Below are positions 54,409-63,056 of a stretch of 64,000 nucleotides of DNA, in pieces. Each line of letters starts with the position of its first letter. The first letter of the stretch is position 1. Source of the DNA: Aminobacter anthyllidis (GTDB taxonomy: Bacteria > Pseudomonadota > Alphaproteobacteria > Rhizobiales > Rhizobiaceae); NCBI RefSeq assembly GCF_018555685.1, contig NZ_JAFLWW010000006.1:124001-188000 (forward strand). The letters are read 5' to 3'. The notes beneath the pieces were generated by a model. The model ran no database searches. It saw only the letters and a list, made by a program, of their open reading frames with translations, and was not told the DNA's origin. The position numbers and the translations under genes were made by a program.

Positions 54409-54420
54409 GGGGAGCAGCAT

Positions 54421-55557
54421 ATGGCAAGGAAACTCGGGGTCGGGGTGATCGGCTGCGGCAACATCTCGAAGACCTATTTCAAGCATGCGCCTGAATTCAA
54501 AGGCATCGAGATGCGCGCCTGCGCCGACATCAACATGGATGCGGCCAGGGCGAGGGCAAGGGAGTTCAAGCTGCGTGCCGAGACCGTCGATGACCTGCTC
54601 AAGGCCAAGGACATTGACATCGTTGTTAACCTGACCATTCCGGCGGTGCACTACGAGGTGTCGAAGCAGGCGATCGACGCCGGCAAGCATGTCTATTCGG
54701 AAAAGCCCTTCGTGCTGGCGATCAAGGACGGGCTCGACCTCAAGAAGCGCGCCGACAAGAAGGGCGTGCGCATCGGCTCGGCGCCCGATACCTTCCTCGG
54801 CGGCTCGCACCAGCTGGCGCGGCACCTGATCGACTCGGGCAAGGTAGGCAAGATCACCTCGGGCACCTGCCATGTGATGAGCCACGGCATGGAGCACTGG
54901 CACCCCAATCCCGACTTCTTCTTCCAGCCCGGCGGCGGACCGATCCTCGATCTCGGGCCGTATTACATCGCCAATCTGGTCCAGCTGATCGGGCCGGTGA
55001 AACGCGTGGCAGCACTGGCCTCGATCCCGGCCAAGGAACGCACCATCTCGTCCAAGCCGCGCGCCGGTGAAAAGATCCCGGTGACGACGCCGACGACGAT
55101 CCTGGCGCTGATGGAGTTCGAGAACGGGGCGGCATTCACCTTCAACGCCAGCTGGGACGTGTGGGACAGCGGCCATGCGCCGATGGAGCTTTATGGCGAG
55201 CAAGGCACCATCCACATGCCGGACCCCAACTTCTTCGGCGGTGATCTCAGCTACACCAGGGGTGAAAAGGCGGTGAAGACGCTCCCGAAATGGGACCATC
55301 CGTTCTCGGTGGCCAACGAAAAGCACCCGCACGGCATGATGGCCAACTACCGCGCCGCGGGCCTGGCCGACATGGCGCTGGCGATCATGCAGAGCCGGCC
55401 ACACCGCTGTTCGCTGGAACTTGCCAACCACGTCATCGACATCATGACCGGCATCCTGAAGTCGGGCGAGACGAAGAAGTTCGTCGAGATGCAGACGACC
55501 TGCGAACGGCCCGAGCCGCTGGGGCCCGCTGCTGCAAGGGGGCTGCTGGCCAAGTAG
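54421..55557 (+). CDS. Gfo/Idh/MocA family oxidoreductase
   Basis: A 378-aa NAD(P)-dependent sugar dehydrogenase. The Rossmann motif GVIGCGNIS opens it, the family EKP motif is present (YSEKPFVLA), and the C-terminal domain has GGPILDLGPYYIANLVQLIG, whose Asp/His region carries the catalytic residues in this family. GGGGGAGCA precedes ATG 54421. It probably oxidises or reduces a ring hydroxyl of the imported sugar, working with the adjacent isomerase. Confidence 0.9.
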   Translation: MARKLGVGVIGCGNISKTYFKHAPEFKGIEMRACADINMDAARARAREFKLRAETVDDLLKAKDIDIVVNLTIPAVHYEVSKQAIDAGKHVYSEKPFVLAIKDGLDLKKRADKKGVRIGSAPDTFLGGSHQLARHLIDSGKVGKITSGTCHVMSHGMEHWHPNPDFFFQPGGGPILDLGPYYIANLVQLIGPVKRVAALASIPAKERTISSKPRAGEKIPVTTPTTILALMEFENGAAFTFNASWDVWDSGHAPMELYGEQGTIHMPDPNFFGGDLSYTRGEKAVKTLPKWDHPFSVANEKHPHGMMANYRAAGLADMALAIMQSRPHRCSLELANHVIDIMTGILKSGETKKFVEMQTTCERPEPLGPAAARGLLAK

Positions 55558-55604
55558 CTGTTGGTCGGTCTGGTCGTCGTTAGTTCGCCGACAGGGTTCA
55601 GCTC

Positions 55605-55760
55605 AGCAAATACCCCACCCCTAACCCCTCCCCACAAGGGGGAGGGGGACCTTGAGGCCCACCGAGCAATCTCTGCGGAAGCGTTGTCGGCCGAACGAAG
55701 GCTCCAGGGCGGGGTGTCCCCTCCCCCTTGTGGGGAGGGGTTAGGGGTGGGGGTACCCTT
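55605..55760. repeat. Inverted repeat of 35-base arms before the AKR gene
   Basis: Left arm 55611-55645 begins TACCCCACCCCTAACCCCTC; the right arm 55720-55755 is its inverse with one extra base. Each arm contains the CCCTCCCC-TTGTGG-type hairpin shared with the element at 40847. The spacer is about 74 bases. It separates the dehydrogenase from the aldo/keto reductase gene; bases 55761-55940 show no gene with a ribosome site. Confidence 0.8.
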
Positions 55761-55950
55761 GCCGCGCCCTGTCCACCCGACCGCGCCCAGGTGGACAGGT
55801 GGTGGTGCAACCAAGTATCTAGGTCGCGAAGCACCGTTGCTGGCTCCCATCTCGTCTCTCGCATGTCGCGTGGCGCCATGCATCGCGACCCTTCCCGCAA
55901 GTGGCAAGGTAGGGCGGCATCGGCGCCACGCCCAATCTGAAGGACCTGAT

Positions 55951-57003
55951 ATGTCTTATGCGCCCGCCCCGAACCGTTACGAAAACATGGTCTACAATCG
56001 CTGCGGCAGGTCGGGCCTCAAGCTGCCGGCGATCTCGCTTGGCCTGTGGCACAATTTCGGCGAGGACACGCCGCACAAGACCAAGCGCGCCATCTGCCAG
56101 AAGGCCTTCGACCTCGGCATCACTCATTTCGACCTCGCCAACAATTACGGCCCGCCGCCCGGCTCGGCCGAGACGGCCTTTGGCGACATCCTGCGCACCG
56201 ATTTTGCCGGCCTGCGTGACGAGATGATCATCTCGACCAAGGCTGGCTACGACATGTGGCCGGGGCCGTATGGCGAGTGGGGCAGCCGCAAATACGTGCT
56301 GGCGAGCCTCGACCAGAGCCTGAAGCGCATGGGCCTCGACTATGTCGACATCTTCTATTCGCACCGCTTCGACCCCGACACGCCGCTGGAAGAAACGATG
56401 GGCGCGCTCGACCATGCCGTGCGTTCCGGCAAGGCGCTTTATGCCGGCATTTCGTCATACAACGCCCAGCGCACCCGCGAGGCGGCCGACATCCTGCGCC
56501 AGCTCGGCACGCCCTGCCTGATCCACCAGCCGAGCTATTCGCTGATCAACCGCTGGGTCGAGGATGATGGCCTGCTCGACGCGCTCGACGGACTCGGCAT
56601 AGGTTCGATCGTGTTCTCGCCGCTGGCGCAGGGCATGCTGACCGGTAAGTACCTTGGCGGCGTGCCGGAAGGCAGCCGCGCGGCGCAAGGCAAGTCGCTG
56701 CGCCCAGCCTTCCTCAACGACAAGAACCTCGCCAACATCCGCGCGCTCAACGCGATTGCCGAGCGGCGCGGCCAGACCCTGGCGCAGATGGCGCTGGCCT
56801 GGGTGCTGCGCGGCGGCCGCGTGACGTCGGCGCTGATCGGCGCCAGCCGCCCCGAGCAGGTCGAGGATTGCGTCGGCGCGTTGAAGAACGCGGCCTTCAG
56901 CGAAGCCGAACTGGCCGAGATCGACACCTACGCCCGCGAGGCCGACATCAATCTGTGGGCGCGCTCGTCGGAGCGCGAAGGTCCGGCGCGGCAGAAGAAG
57001 TAA
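55951..57003 (+). CDS. Aldo/keto reductase, YghZ (L-glyceraldehyde 3-phosphate reductase) type
   Basis: A 350-aa AKR14-like enzyme. Catalytic tetrad members are visible: Asp and Tyr in HFDLANNYGPPPGSAE, Lys in ISTKAGYDMWPGPYG, and His in FYSHRFDPDTPLEE. The C-terminal LAWVLRGGRVTSALIGASRP is the NADPH-binding segment. It reduces small aldehydes such as L-glyceraldehyde 3-phosphate or methylglyoxal. The GAAGGA site supports ATG 55951. An operon link to the sugar genes is possible but interrupted by a large inverted repeat. Confidence 0.9.
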   Translation: MSYAPAPNRYENMVYNRCGRSGLKLPAISLGLWHNFGEDTPHKTKRAICQKAFDLGITHFDLANNYGPPPGSAETAFGDILRTDFAGLRDEMIISTKAGYDMWPGPYGEWGSRKYVLASLDQSLKRMGLDYVDIFYSHRFDPDTPLEETMGALDHAVRSGKALYAGISSYNAQRTREAADILRQLGTPCLIHQPSYSLINRWVEDDGLLDALDGLGIGSIVFSPLAQGMLTGKYLGGVPEGSRAAQGKSLRPAFLNDKNLANIRALNAIAERRGQTLAQMALAWVLRGGRVTSALIGASRPEQVEDCVGALKNAAFSEAELAEIDTYAREADINLWARSSEREGPARQKK

Positions 57004-57173
57004 GCCGGCGCGCTTAAGCTCCGAACGTGCAGGCGGCGGGCGTTCCCGCCGGTTGCCGTTGGGGCAGATTGTCTTTGCCGGCGGGACGCGCTAGCAAAAC
57101 CCTTGTCCTGTCGCCATCTTAGGCGATGGATTGTTCCGTCCGGCCACCTGGCCGGGCAACGAAGGATGAAAGC

Positions 57174-57587
57174 ATGGCGGCGCGGGTTACGCTGACGAAG
57201 AACCAGCAGAAGGTACTGGAGAAGCTGGAAGTGGCGACCGGGCCGCTCAGCGCCTACACGCTGCTCGACCAGCTGCGCGACGAGGGTTTTCGCGCGCCTT
57301 TGCAGGTCTACCGTGCCCTTGAATCGCTGATGAAGGACGGGTTCGTCCACCGCCTCGAAAGCCTGAATGCCTTTGTCGCCTGTACCGAGCCGCACGACCA
57401 CAGCCATCACAACCGCCGCATGACCGCCTTCGCCATCTGCGACGCTTGCGGCCAGGTCACCGAGATCTCGGACGAGGCGATCGGCAAGCAGCTCGACGAC
57501 TGGGTCGGGTCGACCGGTTTCGTCGCCAAGAAGGCGGTCATCGAGTTCCGCGGCACCTGCGCCAAATGCGCTGCGATCGCCGCCTAG
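57174..57587 (+). CDS. zur: Fur family zinc uptake regulator
   Basis: A 137-aa regulator. The winged helix includes TKNQQKVLEKLEVATGPLSA and APLQVYRALESLMKDGFVHR. The zinc sites follow: a His cluster (EPHDHSHHNRR) and two CxxC pairs, CDACG and the C-terminal CAKC, which mark Zur rather than Mur or Irr. It would repress zinc importers and ribosomal protein paralogues. GAAGGATG precedes ATG 57174. No target gene or Zur box was found in this window. Confidence 0.88.
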   Translation: MAARVTLTKNQQKVLEKLEVATGPLSAYTLLDQLRDEGFRAPLQVYRALESLMKDGFVHRLESLNAFVACTEPHDHSHHNRRMTAFAICDACGQVTEISDEAIGKQLDDWVGSTGFVAKKAVIEFRGTCAKCAAIAA

Positions 57588-57590
57588 CGG

Positions 57591-58220
57591 CTACCGCGCC
57601 GTCGAAAACGCGAACCAGATCGCCACCGCTGCCAGCAGTGCCGAAAGTGCGCGCCGAGCGATGCCTTCGATACGCGCGTCGTTGAGCAGCGGTTCGAGCC
57701 GGCTTGCCAGAACGACGATCAGCGCATGGATGCCGGTTGCGACCGCGACATAGATCGCGGTCAGCGTAATCGTCTGCGCAAGCACCGGACGGTCGGCGAC
57801 GATGAAGGTCGGCAGCACGGCGACGTAGAAGATCGCGGCCTTGGGATTGAGCAGGTTGGTCAAAAGCCCGCGGGTGAAATAGCGCCGGTCGGCACCAGCG
57901 TCATTGGCGACAGCCTCGCTGCGGCCGACCCAGCCTTCCCATGCAAGATAGAGCAGGAACAGCACGCCGGCCCAGCGCAGCCCATCGTAGAGCAGGTTCG
58001 AAGCCTGGATCAGCTCGGTGACGCCGAGCGCCGCGACCACGCCGAGGACAGCGAGGCCCAGCGCAATGCCCGCAACCGTGGCAAAGCCTGCCCGCCGGCC
58101 TTCGCTGGCCGAGACCAGCGCCAGATAGGTCATGTTCGGCCCCGGCGTCAGCTCGATGATCAGCGAGGTCAGCGCGAAGGACAGCAACGTCGAAAGGTTC
58201 GACGACGTTGCAAGCTCCAT
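57591..58220 (-). CDS. LysE/RhtB family exporter
   Basis: A 209-aa membrane protein with six predicted helices. FALTSLIIELTPGPNMTYLA holds the conserved TPGPN motif of the family; later FTRGLLTNLLNPKAAIFYVA holds the second NPK motif. Members export amino acids or their derivatives. It begins one base after the polA stop codon on the same strand, so it can be translated from the polA transcript, and it ends four bases from the convergent zur gene. Confidence 0.88.
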   Translation of the reverse strand: MELATSSNLSTLLSFALTSLIIELTPGPNMTYLALVSASEGRRAGFATVAGIALGLAVLGVVAALGVTELIQASNLLYDGLRWAGVLFLLYLAWEGWVGRSEAVANDAGADRRYFTRGLLTNLLNPKAAIFYVAVLPTFIVADRPVLAQTITLTAIYVAVATGIHALIVVLASRLEPLLNDARIEGIARRALSALLAAVAIWFAFSTAR

Positions 58221-58221
58221 C

Positions 58222-61200
58222 TCAGTGCGCCTCGTCCCAGTTGTCGGCGGCGCGGGCGTCGACATGCAGCGGCACCGACATCGACGCCGCCGGCATGGCG
58301 GCGTTTTCCATGACGTGGCGCACGACCGGGATCGTCGCTTCGACCTCGCTCTCGATGGTCTCGAAGATCAGTTCGTCGTGCACCTGCAGCAGCATGCGTG
58401 CCGACAGCCTGGCCGCGACCAGCGCGTCGTCCATGCGGATCATCGCGCGGCGGATGATGTCTGCGGCGGTGCCCTGCAGGCGGGCGTTGATCGAGGCGCG
58501 TTCGTTGAAGGCGCGCACCGAAGGGTTCGACGAGCGGATTTCCGGATAGTGGATGCGGCGGCCGAAGATGGTCTCGACATAGCCGTTGTCGCGGCAAAAC
58601 GCCTTGGTCTCGTCCATATAGGCGCGGATGCCGGGGAAGCGCTCGAAATACTTCTTGATGTAGTCGGAGGCCTCCTCGCGCGGGATCGACAGCTGGTTGG
58701 CGAGGCCGAAGGCCGAGATGCCGTAGATGATGCCGAAGTTGATCGCCTTGGCGCGGCGGCGCACTTCCGACGGCATGCCTTCGACCGGTACCGAAAACAT
58801 TTCCGACGCGGTCATGGAATGGATGTCGACACCGTCGGCGAAGGCTTGCTTGAGCTGGCCGATGTCGGCGACATGCGCAAGCACGCGCAGCTCGATCTGG
58901 CTGTAGTCGGCCGAGATCAGCTTGTTGCCCTTGTCGGCGATGAAGGCGGTGCGGATCTTGCGGCCCTCGGCGGTGCGGATCGGGATGTTCTGCAGGTTCG
59001 GGTCCGACGATGACAGGCGCCCCGTGGTGGTGGCGGCGAGCGCGTAGGAGGTGTGGACGCGCTTGGTCTCGGGGTTGATGAAGCCGGGCAGGGCGTCGGT
59101 GTAGGTCGATTTCAGCTTGGTCAGCTGGCGCCAGTCGACGATCTTGCGCGGCAGTTCGTGACCCTCCGCGGCGAGGTCTTCGAGCACCTGCGCCGAGGTC
59201 GACCACTGGCCGGTCTTGGTCTTGGTGCCACCGGGCAGGCCCATGCGGCCGAAAAGGATGTCGCCGAGCTGCTTGGGCGAGCCGATGTTGAAGCGTTCGC
59301 CGGCAAGCGTGTTGATCTCGTCTTCCAGCCGCGCCGCACCCTGGGCAAGCTCGCCCGACAGCCGCGACAGGATCTGCCGGTCGACCGAAATGCCGCGCTG
59401 CTCCATCTCAGCCAGTACCGGCACCAGCGGCCGCTCCAGCCTTTCGTAGACCGAGGTCAGCCCCTTGGCGGCGAGGCGCGGCTTGAGCACGCGCCACAGG
59501 CGCAGCGTCACGTCGGCATCCTCCGCGGCGTAGGCGGTCGCCTTGTCGATCTCGACCTGGTCGAAGCCGACGAAGCTCTTGCCGGAGCCGGCGATGTCCT
59601 TGAAGGCGATCGGCGTATGGCCGAGCCATTTCTCCGACAGCGGGTCCATGCCGTGGCCGCCATTGGTGCCGCCGTCGAGCACGTAGGACAACAGCATCGT
59701 GTCGTCGAACGGACGCACGTCGACGCCGTGGCGGTTCATCACCACCAGGTCGTATTTCAGGTTCTGCGCGATCTTCAGCACCGAGCCGTCTTCGAGCAGC
59801 GGCTTGAGCACGGCGAGGGCGTCGCGCACCGGAATCTGGTTTTCGACAAGCCCGCCGCCGAGCAGGTCGCCGCGCCCGCTCTTGTGGGCGAGCGGCACAT
59901 AAGCGGCGCGGCCGGGTGCGGTGGCGAAAGAAATGCCGACGAGCTCGGCCTGCATCGGATCGAGCGAATTGGTCTCGGTGTCGAATGCCATGACACCGGC
60001 CTCGGTCGCCTCGGCCACCCAGGCCTTCAGTGTCGCGAGGTCACGGATGGTGACATAGGCGGCGTGGTCGAATTTTTCCGCTGCCGCGGCTGCTGCCAGC
60101 TTGTTGGCGAGGGCTGTCGGGGTGTCTTGCCCCTCACCCTTACCCTCTCCCCGTAAGGACGGGGCGAGGGAGGCGTCGGCGTTGCGGCCATCCTCCTTCT
60201 CCCCATTTTTACGGGGAGAAGGTCCGGTAGGGGATGAGGGGCTCCAAACTGGCGTACCCGAGCCGACATCGGGCCCATGCGCATCCGCACCCCATTGCAC
60301 GGCAACAGGCACGGCCTCGATCTCGCCGGCCTCGGTACCGGTGGCTTCGGCGACGCGCCTGGTCAGCGAGGTGAACTCCATCGTCTTGAGGAAGCCGATC
60401 AGCTTTGGCCCGTTGGGCGGCTGCAGCACGAAGTCTTCGAGCGCATCGGTCACCGGCACGTCGAGCTTGAGCCGCACAAGTTCGCGCGAAATGCGCGCCT
60501 TGTCGGCATTGTCGATGATCGACTGGCGGCGCTTGTCCTGCTTGATCTCGCCGGCGCGGGCGAGCAGCGTGTCAAGGTCGCCGAACTGTTCGAGCAGCTG
60601 TGCTGCCGTCTTCGGTCCGATGCCGGGAACGCCGGGCACGTTGTCGACCGAGTCGCCGGTCAGCGCCTGCAGGTCGATCATCTTTTCGGGCGGCACGCCC
60701 CATTTCTCGATGACTTCGGGAATGTTGATCTGGCGGTCCTTCATCGGGTCGTACATCGTCACCGTCGGACCGACGAGCTGCATCAGATCCTTGTCGGATG
60801 AGACGATGGTGGTGTCGCCACCGGCCTCGCAGGCGAGCCTGGCGTAGGTCGCGATCAGATCGTCGGCCTCAAAGCCCTCCATCTCGATGCAAGGCAGCTC
60901 GAAGGCCTTGGTCGCCTGGCGGATCAGGCCGAACTGCGGGATCAGATCCTCGGGCGGCGCCGAGCGGTTGGCCTTGTATTCGGGGTACAGCTCGTTGCGG
61001 AAGGTCTTCGAAGAATAGTCGAAGATGACGGCGAAGTGGGTCGGCACGACACCGGCGTCGGTGTTGCGCGCGTCGAGCATCAGCTTCCACAACATGTTGC
61101 AGAAACCCGAGACCGCGCCGACCGGCAGCCCGTCGGACTTGCGGGTCAGCGGCGGCAGCGCGTGATAGGCGCGGAAGATGTAGCCGGAGCCGTCGACAAG

Positions 61201-61224
61201 GAAGAGATGATCGCCTTTTTTCAT
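58222..61224 (-). CDS. polA: DNA polymerase I with in-frame repeat-derived insert
   Basis: A 1000-aa repair and replication polymerase. Domain order: 5'-3' exonuclease (1 to about 290, with VDGSGYIFRAYHALPPL and DKDLMQL), a linker, 3'-5' exonuclease (about 395-575) and polymerase. The 3'-5' active site is kept: DTETNSLD (Exo I), NLKYDLVVMN (Exo II) and YAAEDADVTL (Exo III). The polymerase domain has RLSSSDPNLQNIPIRTAEGR, DYSQIELRVLAH (motif A), RRAKAINFGIIYG (motif B) and VHDELIFE (motif C). Residues about 325-367, Ser/Pro/Gly/Arg-rich, are encoded by a palindromic repeat (60121-60249). Confidence 0.95.
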   Translation of the reverse strand: MKKGDHLFLVDGSGYIFRAYHALPPLTRKSDGLPVGAVSGFCNMLWKLMLDARNTDAGVVPTHFAVIFDYSSKTFRNELYPEYKANRSAPPEDLIPQFGLIRQATKAFELPCIEMEGFEADDLIATYARLACEAGGDTTIVSSDKDLMQLVGPTVTMYDPMKDRQINIPEVIEKWGVPPEKMIDLQALTGDSVDNVPGVPGIGPKTAAQLLEQFGDLDTLLARAGEIKQDKRRQSIIDNADKARISRELVRLKLDVPVTDALEDFVLQPPNGPKLIGFLKTMEFTSLTRRVAEATGTEAGEIEAVPVAVQWGADAHGPDVGSGTPVWSPSSPTGPSPRKNGEKEDGRNADASLAPSLRGEGKGEGQDTPTALANKLAAAAAAEKFDHAAYVTIRDLATLKAWVAEATEAGVMAFDTETNSLDPMQAELVGISFATAPGRAAYVPLAHKSGRGDLLGGGLVENQIPVRDALAVLKPLLEDGSVLKIAQNLKYDLVVMNRHGVDVRPFDDTMLLSYVLDGGTNGGHGMDPLSEKWLGHTPIAFKDIAGSGKSFVGFDQVEIDKATAYAAEDADVTLRLWRVLKPRLAAKGLTSVYERLERPLVPVLAEMEQRGISVDRQILSRLSGELAQGAARLEDEINTLAGERFNIGSPKQLGDILFGRMGLPGGTKTKTGQWSTSAQVLEDLAAEGHELPRKIVDWRQLTKLKSTYTDALPGFINPETKRVHTSYALAATTTGRLSSSDPNLQNIPIRTAEGRKIRTAFIADKGNKLISADYSQIELRVLAHVADIGQLKQAFADGVDIHSMTASEMFSVPVEGMPSEVRRRAKAINFGIIYGISAFGLANQLSIPREEASDYIKKYFERFPGIRAYMDETKAFCRDNGYVETIFGRRIHYPEIRSSNPSVRAFNERASINARLQGTAADIIRRAMIRMDDALVAARLSARMLLQVHDELIFETIESEVEATIPVVRHVMENAAMPAASMSVPLHVDARAADNWDEAH
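60121..60249. repeat. Palindromic repeat element inserted in polA
   Basis: CCCTCACCCTTACCCTCTCC starts a block closely matching the inverse of the intergenic element 41821-41945, including the CTTCTCCCC/GGGGAGAAG hairpin. Translated in the polA frame it gives the linker segment with SPTGPSPRKNGEKEDGRNAD and SLRGEGKGEGQD. Length keeps the frame open and both flanking domains are intact, so the insertion is tolerated. Confidence 0.88.
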
Positions 61225-61323
61225 GGCGATACGGGTAACTTGGCACGGCGCGGCTGTCCATGGTCAAGCTGGCCTTGCCGCCGTCTACTGACAAGTCGTT
61301 GACGGGTATCGGGCGACTGGCGT

Positions 61324-61800
61324 CTAGATAGGCGCGAACCGCTTGGAGATGGTCTCTGGCCCCTCGCGATAGTCGGTGAAGCCTACCCCCTGATAGAATG
61401 CCTGGCCGCCGGTGTTTTCCTTCCGAATGGTCGCGTCGATGAAACTGACGCCTGCCTTCTTTGCCGCCTCCACTGTGTTGTCGAACAATGCCCGTCCAGC
61501 ACCTCGCTTGTGCGCGTGCGGATCGACGAAGGTTGCGATGACGCCCCAGTCGGCGGGCAGCCGATCGCCCGGCCAGTCCGGGTCGGACCAGTCGAGTGAC
61601 TGGAACCCCAGCAGTTGCTCGCCGTCCACCGCCACGAAGCAGCTGATTCCGAGTTTTGGCGAGATGAAGTAGTTGATGATGCGCGCTTCATCGAAACGCT
61701 CGCGATGCGCCGTCGTCCCACCGATCTCTATGATTTCGTTCAGGATTCGCGCCATCGCGCTTGCGTCTTGCGGCAGGGCGGCTCGGACATGCAGGGGCAT
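61324..61800 (-). CDS. GNAT family N-acetyltransferase
   Basis: A 158-aa acetyltransferase. The acetyl-CoA pyrophosphate loop is HKRGAGRALF (R-x-x-G-x-G/A form), preceded by GVIATFVDPHA, and C-terminal GGQAFYQGVGFTDYRE is the usual motif B. It resembles phosphinothricin/methionine-sulfoximine-type acetyltransferases in length and motif layout; the acceptor amine is unknown. ATG 61800 begins the frame. Stands alone upstream of polA on the same strand. Confidence 0.87.
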   Translation of the reverse strand: MPLHVRAALPQDASAMARILNEIIEIGGTTAHRERFDEARIINYFISPKLGISCFVAVDGEQLLGFQSLDWSDPDWPGDRLPADWGVIATFVDPHAHKRGAGRALFDNTVEAAKKAGVSFIDATIRKENTGGQAFYQGVGFTDYREGPETISKRFAPI

Positions 61801-61915
61801 GGTAGGTCATTCCAATGTTGGTTTTTCAGGATTTGCGCGAGACTAGGCGGGCCACGCCTGTTCTGCAAAGGGCGGGATTTTCTCTGCTGACGCTGAGCGC
61901 CTGCTTGCACCGATG

Positions 61916-62308
61916 TCAGGCGGCAGGAATCACCACGTCGCCGGACCGGTCCGGGGCCTGGGCGGCCTTGCGCTGCTTGAGCTTGTGGCCGACCGCGACG
62001 ATCGTCGAAATTGCCGGCAGGAATTCCTGCCCCAGCTCGGTCAGCCCGTATTCCACCGAAGGCGGCGATGTTGGCATCACGCGGCGCCAGACAGCACCCT
62101 TCTGCTCAAGGTCGCGCAGCCGCGCGGTCAGCACCTTTGCCGACACCACGGGGATGTCGTGGCGCAGTTCGCCGAAGCGGCGCGGGCCCGCGCTGAGATA
62201 CCAGATGATGTTGGGCGTCCAGGCGCCACCGAGCAGCGACATGCACTCGCTGAGCGGACAGGACTCAGGCGGCTCAGGGGCTCTGTTCTTGCGGACCTTC
62301 AGGGCCAT
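61916..62308 (-). CDS. HxlR family transcriptional regulator
   Basis: A 130-aa winged-helix regulator. The family opening CPLSECMSLLGGAWTPNIIW is followed by LSAGPRRFGELRHDIPVVSA, KVLTARLRDLEQKGAVWRRV and a wing ending YGLTELGQE. HxlR proteins often sense quinones or electrophiles through a Cys near the N-terminus, and Cys residues flank the first helix here. It is divergent from the GST operon across 142 bases that hold nested inverted repeats. Confidence 0.9.
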   Translation of the reverse strand: MALKVRKNRAPEPPESCPLSECMSLLGGAWTPNIIWYLSAGPRRFGELRHDIPVVSAKVLTARLRDLEQKGAVWRRVMPTSPPSVEYGLTELGQEFLPAISTIVAVGHKLKQRKAAQAPDRSGDVVIPAA

Positions 62309-62347
62309 GATCTTGTTGAGTTACCTCCAGGACACCGGCGTTACCGC

Positions 62348-62393
62348 TTGGATACCTGAAAGTGAAGGTAACCTCAAGTTACCAGGTATCCAA
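62348..62393. promoter_or_regulatory. Nested inverted repeats, HxlR-type operator region
   Basis: TTGGATACCTG (62348-62358) and CAGGTATCCAA (62383-62393) form a perfect 11-base inverted repeat. Inside it lies GGTAAC-CTCAA-GTTACC (62367-62383). The inner dyad is not concentric with the outer one, suggesting two overlapping protein sites. The region sits between the HxlR gene and the GST gene. Confidence 0.65.
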
Positions 62394-62450
62394 AGGTGAT
62401 GGCGGTCTGCTAGCCATGCCACGTCAACCCGTGACGCAAGGAATGCATCC

Positions 62451-63056
62451 ATGAAACTCTATTATTCACCCGGCGCCTGCTCGCTTTCCCCGCATATCGT
62501 GCTGCGCGAGCTGGGGCGTGATTTCGACATCGAGCGTGTCGACGTCGCCACCAAGGTGACCGAAAACGGTGCGGATTTCCGGGCGATCAACCCCAAAGGC
62601 TACGTGCCGGCGCTTCAGCTCGCTGATGGCGAGGTGCTGACCGAGGGGGCCGCGATCGTCCAGTACCTCGCCGACAGCAATGCAGCGCGGCACCTGGCGC
62701 CGGAGCCGGGTACGCTTGCGCGGGCCCGCCTGCAGGAGCACCTGAACTTCATCGCATCGGAACTGCACAAGGCTTTCGCGCCTCTGTTCCACGGTGCGAC
62801 TGGCGAAGCGAGGGACGCGGCCGCGGCGAATGTCGGGCGGCGCCTCGACCATCTGGAAAAGCAGTTCTCGGACGGCCGTGCCTATCTGCTCGGCGACGGT
62901 TTTTCGGTGGCGGATGCCTACCTCTTCGTCGTCGCCACCTGGACCGGCCCGACAGGGATCGGCCTGACGCAATGGCCGCGCCTGGCAGCCTTCGTCGAGC
63001 GCGTGCGCCAGCGTCCGTCGGTCGTGGCTGCCATGGCGGCGGAGGGACTGGCATGA
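62451..63056 (+). CDS. Glutathione S-transferase (GstA/beta-class type)
   Basis: A 201-aa GST. KLYYSPGACSLSPHIVLREL is the beta-class opening, with a Cys (residue 9) that in this class contacts glutathione. The N-capping and cis-Pro region is FRAINPKGYVPALQLADGEV, with LTEGAAIVQYLAD after it. It would conjugate or reduce electrophiles. It is first of a three-gene operon under the HxlR regulator and overlaps the next gene in an ATGA junction. Confidence 0.92.
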   Translation: MKLYYSPGACSLSPHIVLRELGRDFDIERVDVATKVTENGADFRAINPKGYVPALQLADGEVLTEGAAIVQYLADSNAARHLAPEPGTLARARLQEHLNFIASELHKAFAPLFHGATGEARDAAAANVGRRLDHLEKQFSDGRAYLLGDGFSVADAYLFVVATWTGPTGIGLTQWPRLAAFVERVRQRPSVVAAMAAEGLA

